Shown: one piece after another, positions 1 through 9,104 of the stretch
Layout of the letters: the number at the start of each line of letters is the position of its first letter
Position numbering within the stretch: the first letter of the stretch is position 1
Assembly: GCA_001017865.1 (NCBI GenBank)
Contig: LATQ01000001.1
Span: forward strand, 281,685-292,001
DNA length: 10,317 nucleotides
Direction of reading: 5' to 3'
Source: Rhodococcus sp. IITR03
GTDB lineage: Bacteria > Actinomycetota > Actinomycetes > Mycobacteriales > Mycobacteriaceae
Translations under genes and position numbers: made by a program
Notes under the pieces: model-generated
Told to the model about the DNA's origin: nothing
What the model saw: the letters and a program-made list of their open reading frames with translations, nothing else
Database searches by the model: none

Positions 1-1613
1 CCGGGCCCGCGCGATCGCGGTGGTGTGCGGGGCGATGCACGCGCCCGCACTGACCGGCCGACCTCGGACCGCCGCCCCCGACGCGCGTCTGCTCAAGGGC
101 ATGCCCAAGGTCAAGACCACTCTCACGTGGGTGCCGTGGAGCCACTCCCGGTTGTCGCTGTCGTCGGGCTACGGCGCCGGCATCACCTCGCCAGGCTGGT
201 ACCACCACCTGTTCACACAGCCCACGGACACGACCGCACGCTGGTTCACCCGCGTTGCCCGTGTCCTGCGCAAGGAGGATCTGCCGTCTCGAGCGCCCAC
301 GTCATCGAGGCGACGCGCCTCGCCGACACGCTCGCGGCACTGCGCGGTCGCGCGGTGGCCGGACTCGACGAGGTCGTCGAGGCGACCCGATCGGTGCTGT
401 GCGACGGCGACGACGTCCTGCTCGACCTCGTCACACGGCGGCTCGTCGTCGGCGAGGCACTCGGTTCGGTCTCCGAGGACACCCCCACCGTCCCGCTCGA
501 CACCGACCTGCAGCGGAATGCGAAGTCGTTGCGTCTCAAGCGGTCCGCCGAAGCGAAGAACCTCGATCTGGACCTGCGCCGCGAGATCGACGTCGCGCGG
601 TCGCGACTGCTGCACCGCCTGGCGCTGCTCGGGATCGACTGGGGCACGCCCACGGAGAGCGAGGTGCGCTCGACCGGCACGTTCCGCGAGACCTGGACGC
701 TGCGGTGGGAACCCGAGTTGTCGGTGGCGATCGTCGAGGCGTCCCGGTGGGGCACGACGGTGGAATCCGCGGCGGGTGCCACGGTGGGCGACCGTGCCGC
801 ACGCTCCGGGATCGCGCTCGCCGACCTCACCGAACTCCTCGAACGGGCGTTGCTCGCCGACCTGCGGACCACGATCCCGTCGCTGGTGACGGCGATCGAT
901 GCGGCGGCCGCTCTCGATCACGATGTGCTGCACCTGATGAGCGCACTGCCGACCCTCGTGCGCACCGTCCGGTACGGCGATGTGCGAGGCACCGATCTGT
1001 CCTCCCTGGAACACGTCTGCGACGCCCTCCTCGCGCGGGTGTGCGCCGGTCTCCCGGCGGCGGTCACCGGCCTCGACCACGACGCCGCCGATGCGCTGCG
1101 CACCGCGATCGACGATGTGCACCTCGCTCTCGCACTGCGCGAGGACCCGAGCGCGACCGGTCGATGGCTCGACACACTGACGTCGGTGAGTGAGCGCGAC
1201 GACGTCGACGGGCTGCTCGTCGGCCGCACCACCCGGATGCTGCGCGACACCGGCCGACTCGGCGAACACGACGCGGCCGTGCGGGTCGCGCGAGCGTTGT
1301 CGGTGGGGTCACCCGCACCCGCGAAGGCGCGCTGGATCGACGGTTTCCTCGGCGGGGGCGGGCTCCTGCTCGTCCACGACAGCGCACTGTTCGACCTCGT
1401 CGACGAATGGATCAGCGGCCTCACCGACGACGATTTCGTCGACGTCCTGCCCGTCCTCCGACGCACCTTCGGGTCGTTCGCCTTCGGTGAGCGACGCCTG
1501 CTCGGGCAGACGGTGCGAGGCGAACGCACCCGCCGCACGGAGCACCGCCGGCCGTGGATCGCGGCCGGATCGCCCTGACCGCCACCGCGTCGATCCTGGG
1601 AGTGTCTGCATGA
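1..1613 (+). CDS. DUF5682 family protein, 5'-truncated by the window, two frameshifts
   Basis: This is the C-terminal ~537 residues of a DUF5682 protein; family members are usually around 750-800 residues, so the N-terminus lies before base 1. Reading starts in frame at base 2, with GAMHAPAL and then TWVPWSHSRLSLSSGYGAG and SPGWYHHLF, the conserved start of the family's C-terminal half. At about base 286 the reading must shift by one missing G (LRKEDLP then VSSAHVIEA), and a long helical region follows. The uncorrected frame stops at 1578 with an Arg-rich tail. A second one-base loss somewhere in 1505-1550 gives instead a tail ending RIALTATASILGVSA, whose TGA at 1611-1613 overlaps the next ATG as ATGA. 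I prefer that end. The biochemical function of DUF5682 is unknown to me. These proteins typically sit beside a MoxR AAA+ ATPase and a VWA protein, which suggests a shared chaperone-like or regulatory assembly. Family call is sure; the exact 3' end is less so. Confidence 0.8.
1598..1602 (+). promoter_or_regulatory. Ribosome binding site of the VWA gene
   Basis: GGGAG lies 7 bases before the ATG at 1610. It sits inside the repaired end of the DUF5682 gene, so the VWA start can be reached both by this site and by coupling through the ATGA overlap. It supports 1610 as the start. Confidence 0.55.
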
Positions 1614-2765
1614 CAACCGAATCCGGCGACACCGAACGCCTGCGCCGCTGGCGGCTCGCACTCGGCGAGGCCGCGGAGGACTCCACAGGATCCCTGTCCT
1701 CGGCCGACGACAATGCTGTGGACGCCGCGCTCGCCGCGCTGTACGACAGCGCGCCCGGCGACGGCACGGCACCGCGCACCGCAGGTCTCGGCGCATCCGC
1801 ACCCCGGGTGGCGCGCTGGCTCGGCGACATCCGCACCTACTTCCCGACATCCGTCGTCCAGGTGATGCAGCGCGACGCCGTGGATCGGCTCGGGTTGACC
1901 CGGCTGCTCCTCGAACCCGAGATGCTCGGGGCCGTCGAACCGGACGTGCACCTCGTGGGCACGTTGCTGAGCCTGAACCGCGTGATGCCGGAGACCACCA
2001 AGGCGACGGCACGGACGGTCGTCGAGAAGGTCGTGCGCGAGATCGAGGCTCGCATCGCGCAGCACACCCGCACCGCCGTCACGGGTGCGCTCGACCGGTC
2101 GTCGCGGACGTCGAATCCGAAACTGCGCGACATCGACTGGGATCGCACGATCCGCGCGAACCTGGCCCACTATCTGCCGGAGCATCGCACGGTGGTGCCC
2201 GAGAAGCTGGTGGGCTACGGGCGCCGCTCCCAGGCGGTGAAGCGCGACGTGGTGCTCGCGGTGGACCAGTCCGGTCGATGGCGTCGAGCGTGGTCTACGC
2301 GTCGGTGTTCGCGGCGGTCCTGGCGTCGATGCGGGCACTGCGGACCTCGCTGGTCGTCTTCGACACCGCGGTGGTGGATCTGACCGACAAGCTCGCCGAT
2401 CCGGTGGACGTGCTGTTCGGCACCCAGCTCGGCGGCGGCACCGACATCAATCGGGCGATCGCCTACAGCAGGTCGCTCATCACGCGCCCGGCCGATTCGC
2501 TGTTCGTGCTCATCTCGGATCTGTACGAGGGCGGCATCCGCGCGAGATGCTCTCGCGCATCCGGGAGATGCTCGCCGCGGGTGTGCAGGTCGTGGTGTTG
2601 CTGGCGCTGTCCGACGACGGGGCGCCGTCCTTCGACCGCGACAACGCTGCGGCGCTCGCCGAACTCGGGGTTCCCGCCTTCGCGTGCACGCCCGACCGGT
2701 TCCCGGAACTGCTCGCCGTCGCGCTCGAGCGGGGTGACGTCGGACGCTGGTCGCAGTCCGGGTGA
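1610..2765 (+). CDS. VWA domain-containing protein (MoxR/DUF5682-associated), two frameshifts
   Basis: Repaired, this is a 385-residue protein. The first ~215 residues are a helical region beginning MTTESGDTERLRRW, and a C-terminal von Willebrand factor A domain follows. The complete MIDAS metal site is visible only after repair: DQSGS at residues 219-223 (DxSxS), T278 in GGGTDI, and D304 in LISDLYEGG. The first frameshift, near 2275, falls inside DxSxS: the sequence reads through DQSG and resumes at MASSVVYASV with one base missing. The second is near 2542, between LYEGGIR and EMLSRIREM. Both are explained by single-base losses. The gene follows DUF5682 with an ATGA overlap and converges on the MFS gene. 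VWA partners of MoxR ATPases are thought to bind clients or metal and to act with the ATPase in complex assembly; that role is inferred from family and context. The domain call is firm. Confidence 0.85.
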
Positions 2766-2814
2766 ACGCCGGAGACCCGTACGGGGTGGCGATGACGGTG
2801 CGGCGATCCGGGGT

Positions 2815-4478
2815 TCAGTGGGCCGGTTCCCCAGGGGAGCCGACCGTGACGTCGCCGTCCTCCTCGGCGTACCGCTCGAGCAGCGCGATCTCGGTGGCGC
2901 GGGACGGGAACGCGAAGGCCACCAGGCCGCTCCGACCAGCACGATCGCAATCGCGGCCGTGTAGGCGCGGGTGTCGCCGTCGAGGAAGGCCGACCGGGCG
3001 GCCTCGATGATCTGCGGTGCGTACTGCGGATAGTGTTCGGCGATCCCGACCGCACCGGCGAACGACTTCTCCAGTGCGGTCTCGGTCTGCTCGTCGACCG
3101 CCGCGGCCTGCGGACTCGCCGCGATCGTCGCGGCGAGCGAGGCCGAGTACCCGGCCGTGAGAAGTGCGCCGAGGATCGACTGGACGATCGCGCCACCGAG
3201 ATCGCGTTGCAGATCGGCCGTGCCGGAGGCCATCCCGGCACGGGCGACCGGCACCGAGCCGGTGAGCGAATGCGAGGCCGGGGTACCGGCGAGACCGACA
3301 CCGGCTCCGAGGCACACGAAGCTCAGGGCGACCACCCAGTAGTGCGCGTCCTCATCCCACAGCATCAGTGCGACGACGAGCCCGGCCACGATCGCCACGT
3401 AACCGGACAGCAGCGTGAAGCGGGAGCCGCGCGACCCGACGAGTTTCGCCGATTGCGGCGCCACCAGCACCATCACGAATGCTGCGGGCAGCGCCGCCGA
3501 TCCGGCCGCGAGCGTCGAGTAACCGAGCACGTTCTGCAGGTACTGCTGACTGATGTACATCGTGCCCATCAGGGTGCCGAACACGATGATGCCCGCGACG
3601 GCCGCGACCCAGAACACGCGACGCCGGGCGACCCGCAGGTCGAACAGGGGATTCGCCGCGCGCAGCTGGCGCATGACGAAGAGGACCACCGCGACGAGAG
3701 CGATCACGAGAGCGGACACCGCGATGGTCTCCATCCCGTCGACGGGCACGAAGTTGATGCCGAGGACGAGCGAGCCGACCAACACGATCGAGACCACGCC
3801 GCCGAGATGATCGACCGGATCGGTCGACTCGTTGACGTGGCTCGGCACGAACATCCAGGTCAGGGCGAAAGCGATCAGCGCGAGCGGGATCGTCACCAGG
3901 AAGACCGAACCCCAGAAGAACTGTTCGAGCAGGGTGCCGGCGACGAGCGGGCCGAGCGCGGTCAGGCCACCGCCGATCGACGACCACAATGCGATCGCGC
4001 GCGTGCGGGCTGCGCCCGACCACAGTGCGGTGATCAGGGCCAAGGTGGTGGGGAACGCCAGACCGGCGGAGACACCGCCGAGCACCCGCGCCGCGAACAG
4101 CACCTCGGTGCTCGGCGCGAACCCGGCGACCGCCGAGGCCGGAACCGACAACGCCATGCCGAGCAGCAGCATCGTCTTGCGTCCGTAACGGTCGCCGACG
4201 GCACCGAGGTAGAGCACCGACGCGGCGAGGCCGACGGAATAACCCACGGCGACGAGGTTGAGCTGGGTCTGGCTCGCGTCGAACGCCTTCCCGATCTCGG
4301 GCAGTGCCACGTTCGCGACGGCGAGGTTCAGGTTCGCCACGGCGGCGACGAGGATCAGCGAGGCCAGCACCGGCTTCGCGCGTGCCGGCCGACCGTCGTC
4401 AGGTGGGGTCACGGACACATAGTGCGCGCTCGAGCGGCTGCCCTGCGCGGTTTCCGGCGGGTTTTCACCTTCGGTCAC
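2815..4478 (-). CDS. MFS transporter, DHA2/EmrB-QacA-like drug or siderophore exporter, one frameshift
   Basis: A polytopic membrane protein of 554 residues after repair, the size of a 14-helix proton-coupled exporter. MFS motif A is clear at residues 91-107 (LGAVGDRYGRKTMLLLG). A motif C-like stretch, SIGGGLTALGPLVAG, is at about 167-181 and marks antiporters. NVALPEIGKAF (56-66) matches the end of the DHA2 motif D1, but the usual Asp about five residues before the NVALP is absent (NLNLAVANVALP). The frameshift is near 2922, where AAW must continue as VAFAFPSRATEIALLERYAEED, ending at 2815; one base is missing from a CCC run. Without repair the reading frame runs on to 2463 as an Arg/Pro-rich tail overlapping the VWA gene, which is artefactual. 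Start: GTG at 4478 with no good ribosome site; no earlier start is in frame nearby. It is divergent from an iron-siderophore-binding lipoprotein with an iron box between them, so siderophore or drug export under iron control is possible. Substrate unknown. Confidence 0.88.
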
Positions 4479-4493
4479 CCACCGGGTTAGGAT
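4464..4493 (+). promoter_or_regulatory. Possible promoter of the siderophore-binding lipoprotein gene
   Basis: TTCACC (4464-4469) resembles a -35 element in four of six bases and is followed 18 bases later by TAGGAT (4488-4493), which fits the actinobacterial TANNNT -10. Transcription would begin near 4500, about 30 bases before the lipoprotein ATG. The -10 lies inside the DtxR/IdeR-like box, so a bound repressor would block it. Based on sequence inspection only. Confidence 0.35.
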
Positions 4494-4505
4494 CGCCTCA
4501 CTTGT
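4487..4505. promoter_or_regulatory. Putative DtxR/IdeR iron-box operator
   Basis: The 19 bases TTAGGATCGCCTCACTTGT match the DtxR/IdeR consensus TTAGGTTAGSCTAACCTAA at 13 positions, with a perfect left half (TTAGG) and a weaker right half. If a C has been lost from CACTT, as happens at many other runs in this window, CACCTT would raise the match to 15 of 19. It lies 8 bases before the MFS GTG and 24 bases before the lipoprotein ATG, so it could repress both when iron is plentiful. The neighbouring siderophore-binding protein makes iron control expected. Confidence 0.55.
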
Positions 4506-4529
4506 TGATCGACAGACTCGAGGCCCGTC

Positions 4530-5522
4530 ATGACACGCCGATCCGCTGCGTTGCTCCGTTCCGCCGCTCTGTTCACGGCCACCGCGATCGCGCTGACCGC
4601 GTGCGGGTCGTCCGACACGGAGTCCGACTCCGGTTCGCGCCGGCCGACGGCGCCTTCCCCGTCACCGTCGACACGAAGTTCGGGGAGGTCACCATCGAAT
4701 CCGCCCCCGAACGCGTCGCGGCTCTGGCTGGGGCGACGCCGAAACTGCACTGGCCCTCGGCGTTCAGCCGGTGGCGGCGAGCGACTGGCTCGCCTTCGGC
4801 GGCGACGGCGTGGGGCCGTGGGCGCAGGGGCTGTACGACTCGCCGCCGGAGCTCATCGGCACGATCGAGCCGTCCTTCGAGATGCTCGCGGCGCAGGAGC
4901 CCGATCTGATTCTCGACACCAAGAGTTCCGGTGAGCCGGCCCGCTACGAGACGCTGTCGGGGATCGCCCCCACCGTCGCCGGCCCGGAAGGCAGCGACGC
5001 CTATCTGACGTCGCTCGACGACCAGGTGACCTCCGTGGCAGCGGCTCTCGGTGTCCCGGACAAGGGCGCCGAACTGCTGTCGCAGATCGATGCGGACTTC
5101 GAGCAGGCCGCCGCCGACAACCCGGAGTTCGCGGGCAAGACCGTCACCGTCGCTCCTACACGTCGGAGGGGTGGGGCGCCTACGTCGTCGGCGACTCGCG
5201 CGTCGACTTCATGACCGAGCTCGGCTTCGTGAACAATCCGCAGGTGCAGGCCGCGGCGACGGACGATTTCTTCATCACCGTCTCCGACGAGAACCTGAAC
5301 ATGCTCGATGCCGACCTGCTGATCGTGCTGCCGATCTACGTGCCGGCCGCCGAGGTGACCGACAACCCCGTCTTCCAGCAGATCCCGGCGGTGCGCGACG
5401 GCCGGTTCCTCGTGCTCGACAGCGATTCCGACATCTCTGCGGCGTTCTCGACGAACTCGGTGCTGTCGGTTCCGTTCGCGCTCGACGAGCTGGTTCCGCT
5501 GGTGGCCGAACGCGTGAACTGA
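4530..5522 (+). CDS. Iron-siderophore ABC transporter substrate-binding lipoprotein (FecB/FepB-like), three frameshifts
   Basis: Repaired, this is a 331-residue periplasmic-binding-type lipoprotein. Residues 1-24 form a signal peptide (MTRRSAALLRSAALF...) with a lipobox LTAC, so C25 would be lipidated and the protein anchored on the outer face of the membrane. The mature part shows the siderophore-binding family pattern: FGEVTIESAPERVAAL, GWGDAETALALGVQPVAASD, WLAFGGDGVGPW, then EPDLILDT in the first lobe and SYTSEGWGAYVVGDSR leading into the second lobe. Three one-base losses break it, near 4637 (after GSGS), 4727 (before GWGDAE) and 5153 (before SYTSEG). Each is a shortened GG, GGG or CC run. 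GAGG at 4520-4523 precedes the ATG by 6 bases. It delivers Fe(III)-siderophore to a permease/ATPase, but none is encoded next to it, so it is an orphan binding protein here. Exact siderophore unknown. Confidence 0.88.
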
Positions 5523-5559
5523 GCCGGTTCCTGCGTCCGGTCCGGTCCCTGCTTTTTGC

Positions 5560-6306
5560 TCAGCGCCGGAACAGCTTGTTGCCGAGCCAGACGATCGGGT
5601 CGTAGCGGCGGCCGGCGACGCGTTCCTTCATCGGGATCAGCGCGTTGTCGGTGATGTGGATGTTCTCCGGGCACACCTCGGTGCAGCACTTGGTGATATT
5701 GCACATGCCCAGGCCGTGCTCGTCCTGCGCGACGTCGCGCCGGTCGGCGACGTCGAGCGGGTGCATCTCGAGTTCCGCGATGCGCATGAGATAGCGGGGA
5801 CCGGCGAAGGCCTCCTTGTTCTCCTCGTGGTCGCGCACCACGTGGCAGACGTTCTGGCACAGATAGCATTCGATGCACTTGCGGAACTCCTGGGAGCGCT
5901 GCACATCGACCTGCTGCATCCGGTACTCCCCCGGCGCCAGATCGGGAGGCGGCGCGAAGGCCGGTATCTCGCGTGCCTTCCGGTAGTTGAACGAGACGTC
6001 GGTGACGAGATCGCGGATGATCGGGAAGGTGCGCATCGGGGTCACGGTGATCGTCGCGTCGGGATCGAACAGCGACATGCGGGTCATGCACGTCAGGCGC
6101 GGGCGGCCGTCGACCTCCGCCGAACACGATCCGCACTTGCCCGCCTTGCAGTTCCAGCGCACGGCGAGATCCGGTGCCTGGGTGGCCTGCAGGCGGTGCA
6201 GGATGTCGAGGACGACCTCGCCCTCGTTGACCTCGACGGTGTAGTCCCGCAGTTCCCCGCCGTCGGCGTCGCCCCGCCAGATCCTGAACGCCGCCTGGTA
6301 GCCCAT
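5560..6306 (-). CDS. sdhB: Succinate dehydrogenase/fumarate reductase iron-sulfur subunit (Sdh1 type)
   Basis: An intact 248-residue subunit that carries electrons from the flavoprotein to the membrane anchor of succinate dehydrogenase. The N-terminal ferredoxin domain holds the [2Fe-2S] ligands C53, C58, C61 and C73 (CKAGKCGSC...C). In the C-terminal domain, C144, C147, C150 and C212 fit the [4Fe-4S] cluster (CIECYLC and CP), and C154, C202 and C208 fit the [3Fe-4S] cluster. The residue after C154 is His rather than the usual Pro. The length equals that of mycobacterial Sdh1 SdhB as I recall it. The ATG is one base after the sdhA stop (TGAGATG), with ribosome site GGAGGGG (complement of 6312-6318) inside the sdhA end, so the two are coupled. 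It is the last gene of the operon and converges on the lipoprotein gene 37 bases away. One of only two complete genes in the window with no sign of a frameshift. Confidence 0.96.
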   Translation of the reverse strand: MGYQAAFRIWRGDADGGELRDYTVEVNEGEVVLDILHRLQATQAPDLAVRWNCKAGKCGSCSAEVDGRPRLTCMTRMSLFDPDATITVTPMRTFPIIRDLVTDVSFNYRKAREIPAFAPPPDLAPGEYRMQQVDVQRSQEFRKCIECYLCQNVCHVVRDHEENKEAFAGPRYLMRIAELEMHPLDVADRRDVAQDEHGLGMCNITKCCTEVCPENIHITDNALIPMKERVAGRRYDPIVWLGNKLFRR

Positions 6307-6307
6307 C

Positions 6308-8223
6308 TCAACCCCTCCGTCCGGGATGGTCCGCGAGTTCCTCGTCGGTGTAATACTTCCCGAGTTCGTCGATGTCGAACAGCTCCAGCAGGTCGGGGCG
6401 CATCGGTTGCTGCTGTTCGGCGGTGACCGTCACGTCGGGGACGAACGGGTCGCCGCCGTCCAGGCGACAGGCGAGCAGGGTGCGACGCCATTCGGGGTCC
6501 ATCGACGGATGGTCGTCGCGGGTGTGTCCCCCGCGGCTCTCGGTGCGCTGCAATGCCGCCCGCGCGACGCACTCGCACACGAGGAGCATGTTCCGCAGGT
6601 CCAGGGCGAGATGCCAGCCGGGTTGAACTGGCGGTGTCCCTCCACCGCGACGTTGCGGATCCGGGTGCGCAGCGTGTCGAGTTCGCGCAGGGCGCGTTCG
6701 ATCTCGTCCGCGCGGCGGATGATGCCCACGAGATCCTGCATGACCTGCTGCAGATCGGTGTGCAGGGTGTACGGGTTCTCGGCGCGGTCGGCATCGGCCG
6801 GGTCGAACGGCGAGAGTGCCGCGCGGGCGGCGGTGTCGATGTCGGTTTCGGCGACGGTCGGGCGCGAGGTGAGGCCCTGCACGTAGTCGGCGGCGCCGAG
6901 ACCGGCCCGGCGACCGAAGACCAGCAGATCGGACAGCGAGTTCCCACCCAGCCGGTTCGATCCGTGCATCCCACCGGAACATTCCCCGGCGGCGAACAGT
7001 CCCGGGACGGCGGCGGCGCCGGTGTCGGGATCGACTTCGATGCCGCCCATCACGTAGTGGCAGGTCGGGCCGACCTCCATGGCCTCGGCGGTGATGTCGA
7101 CGTCGGCGAGTTCCTTGAACTGGTGGTGCATCGACGGCAGGCGGCGCATGATCTCGGAGGCCGGCATCCGCGAGGCGATGTCGAGGAAGACTCCGCCGTG
7201 CGGGGTGCCCCGACCCTCCTTGACCTCGGAGTTGATGGCGCGGGCGACCTCGTCGCGCGGGAGCAGGTCGGGCGTGCGGCGATTGTTCTCCTGGTCCTCG
7301 TACCAGCGGTCGGCCTCCTCCTCGGTCTCCGCGTACTGGCCTTTGAACACCGGCGGGATGTAGGAGAACATGAATCGTTCTCCCTCGGAGTTCTTCAGCA
7401 CTCCGCCGTCGCCGCGCACACCCTCGGTGACGAGGATGCCCTTCACACTCGGCGGCCAGATCATTCCCGTCGGGTGGAACTGGACGAACTCCATGTTGAT
7501 GAGGGTGGCGCCGGCGCGCAGGGCGAGGGCGTGCCCGTCGCCCGTGTACTCCCACGAGTTCGACGTGACCTTCCACGACTTGCCGATACCGCCGGTGGCG
7601 ATGACGACCGCGGGCGCCTCGAACAGCACGAATCGTCCGGTCTCGCGCCAGTATCCGAACGCGCCGGCGATGCGTCCCTCCGCATCCTTCAGCAGTTCGG
7701 TGATGGTGCATTCGGCGAAGACCCGCACCCTGGCCTCGTAGTCCCCGTGCTGGGCGTGGTCCTCCTGCTGCAGCGACACGATCTTCTGCTGCATCGTGCG
7801 GATGAGTTCGAGTCCGGTGCGATCACCGACGTGCGCGAGTCGCGGATAGGTGTGGCCGCCGAAGTTGCGCTGGCTGATCCGTCCGTCGGGGGTGCGGTCG
7901 AACAGTGCTCCGTAGGTCTCCAGCTCCCACACGCGGTCGGGGGCCTCGCGGGCGTGCAGTTCGGCCATCCGCCAGTTGTTGAGGAACTTGCCGCCACGCA
8001 TCGTGTCCTGGAAGTGCACCTGCCAGGAGTCGCGGGGGTTGGCGTTGCCCATCGCGGCGGCGCATCCGCCTTCGGCCATCACGGTGTGGGCCTTGCCGAA
8101 CAGGGACTTGCACACCACGGCAACGGAGAAGCCGCGCTGCCGCGCCTCGATCACCGCGCGCAGCCCGGCGCCGCCTGCTCCGATCACGACGACGTCGACC
8201 TTGTGCCGTTCGACATCCACCAT
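6308..8223 (-). CDS. sdhA: Succinate dehydrogenase/fumarate reductase flavoprotein subunit (Sdh1 type), one frameshift
   Basis: The catalytic subunit oxidises succinate to fumarate using covalently bound FAD. It is 638 residues when repaired, close to mycobacterial Sdh1 SdhA. The dinucleotide fold GAGGAG is at 15-20. H46 in GKAHTVMAEGG is the expected FAD-linking histidine. Substrate-site elements are FHPTG (249-253), TEGVRGDGG (266-274), LPRDEVARAI (321-330), H389 in HYVMGG and R424 in SNRLGGNSL. One base is missing near 6618: FNP should continue as GWHLALDLRNMLLVCECVA, the family's C-terminal helical region, and end at 6308. Uncorrected, the frame diverges at about residue 535 and stops at 6430. 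The ATG at 8223 has a strong ribosome site, GGAGGAGGGG. The gene sits between sdhC and sdhB in an operon. The direction (oxidation or fumarate reduction) cannot be told from sequence. Confidence 0.95.
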
Positions 8224-8230
8224 CCGTGTT

Positions 8231-8241
8231 CCCCCTCCTCC
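8231..8241 (-). promoter_or_regulatory. Strong ribosome binding site of sdhA
   Basis: On the minus strand GGAGGAGGGGG lies 7-8 bases before the ATG at 8223. It is a very strong Shine-Dalgarno site and fixes the sdhA start. It sits in the 45-base gap between sdhC and sdhA, the only real gap inside the operon. Confidence 0.75.
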
Positions 8242-8268
8242 GGTGCGGCCGGTGTCGTGCCGTGCGCG

Positions 8269-9104
8269 TCAGCCGATGAACCGCAGATCGGCGATGGTGT
8301 CGCTCGCCACGAGCATGATGTAGAAGTCCGTGAGGATCAGAGTCCCCAGCGTGATCCACGCGAACTGCATGTGCCTGGCGTTGAGTTTCGAGACGAACGT
8401 CCAGATCCGGTAGCGCACGGGGTGTTTCGAGAAGTGCCGCAGCCGCCCGCCGGTGACGTGCCTGCACGAGTGGCACGACAGCGTGTAACCCCAGAGCAGC
8501 ACGACGTTGATGAGCAGGATCAGGTTGCCGAGTCCGATGCCGAATCCGCTCGGGCTGTGGAAGGACAGGATGACGTCGTAGGTGTTGATCAGCGACACCA
8601 CGAAACCGGCGTAGAAGAAGTAGCGGTGCGAGTTCTGCAGGATCAGCGGGAACCGCGTCTCGCCGGTGTAGTGCCGGTGCGGTTCGGCGACCGCGCACGC
8701 CGGCGGCGACAACCAGAACGATCGGTAGTAGGCCTTGCGGTAGTAATAGCAGGTCAGCCGGAAGCCGAGGAGGAACGGCAGCGACAGGAAGGCGAGCGGG
8801 ATCCACATCGGGAGTTCGCCGACCCACGTGCCGAAATGGCGGGCGCCGTCCACGCAGGACGCGCTCACGCACGGCGAGTAGAACGGCGTCAGGTAGTGGT
8901 AGTCCTCGACGTAGTAGGCGCTGCGCACGAACGAGCGGATCGTCGCGTACACCACGAACACACCGAGACCGAGGACGGTGAGTGCGGGTGTCTGCCACCA
9001 GCGGTCGATCCGCAGCGTCCGCGCGGTGATCGTGCGCGGCCCTCGGAGCGGACGCCGGTGGCCGGCTCACCGCGCGCCGCCGGCGTCGCCTCGGAGGTGC
9101 TCAC
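8269..9104 (-). CDS. sdhC: Succinate dehydrogenase membrane anchor subunit (Sdh1 type), one frameshift
   Basis: The membrane subunit that anchors SdhA/SdhB and passes electrons to the quinone. Repaired, it has 278 residues and about five hydrophobic helices (near 38-58, 98-118, 162-182, 189-210 and 246-266). The N-terminus starts at GTG 9104 (MSTSEATPAARGEP) in one frame. One base is missing from the CCC run at 9040-9042, after which PRTITARTLRIDRWWQTPAL leads into the long frame. Cys/His-rich segments stand out: CVSASC, HRH, and C211-H-S-C214-R-H216 just after helix 4. Mycobacterial Sdh1 has, as I recall, a membrane-embedded Rieske-type cluster instead of haem, so these are candidate ligands. 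The GTG overlaps the stop of the upstream small gene by GTGA. The length fits the ~273-residue mycobacterial homologue. If the frameshift is ignored the start would have to be an internal GTG near 8961, which deletes helix 1. Confidence 0.88.

Noticed and set aside
2255..2300. Programmed ribosomal frameshifting in the VWA gene or elsewhere
   Set aside because: No slippery heptamer or conserved stimulator is seen, and the same kind of one-base break occurs in many unrelated genes in the window, which programmed sites would not explain.
2766..2814. A terminator hairpin around ACCCGTACGGGGT between the convergent VWA and MFS genes
   Set aside because: The near-palindrome leaves no loop, and no T-run follows on either strand.
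3033..4490. A 485-codon open frame on the plus strand opposite the MFS gene
   Set aside because: Composition is charged and repetitive (RGDEHQ) with no hydrophobic core, and it mirrors the conserved MFS reading on the other strand. It is a shadow frame.
4530..5522. Siderophore lipoprotein as a decayed pseudogene
   Set aside because: All segments keep family motifs and normal coding character on both sides of each break, with no internal stop in the repaired frame, and neighbouring essential-type genes show identical lesions.
5523..5559. A terminator ending in TTTTT between the lipoprotein gene and sdhB
   Set aside because: The T-run at about 5552-5556 has no stable GC stem directly before it; only short CCGG repeats are present.
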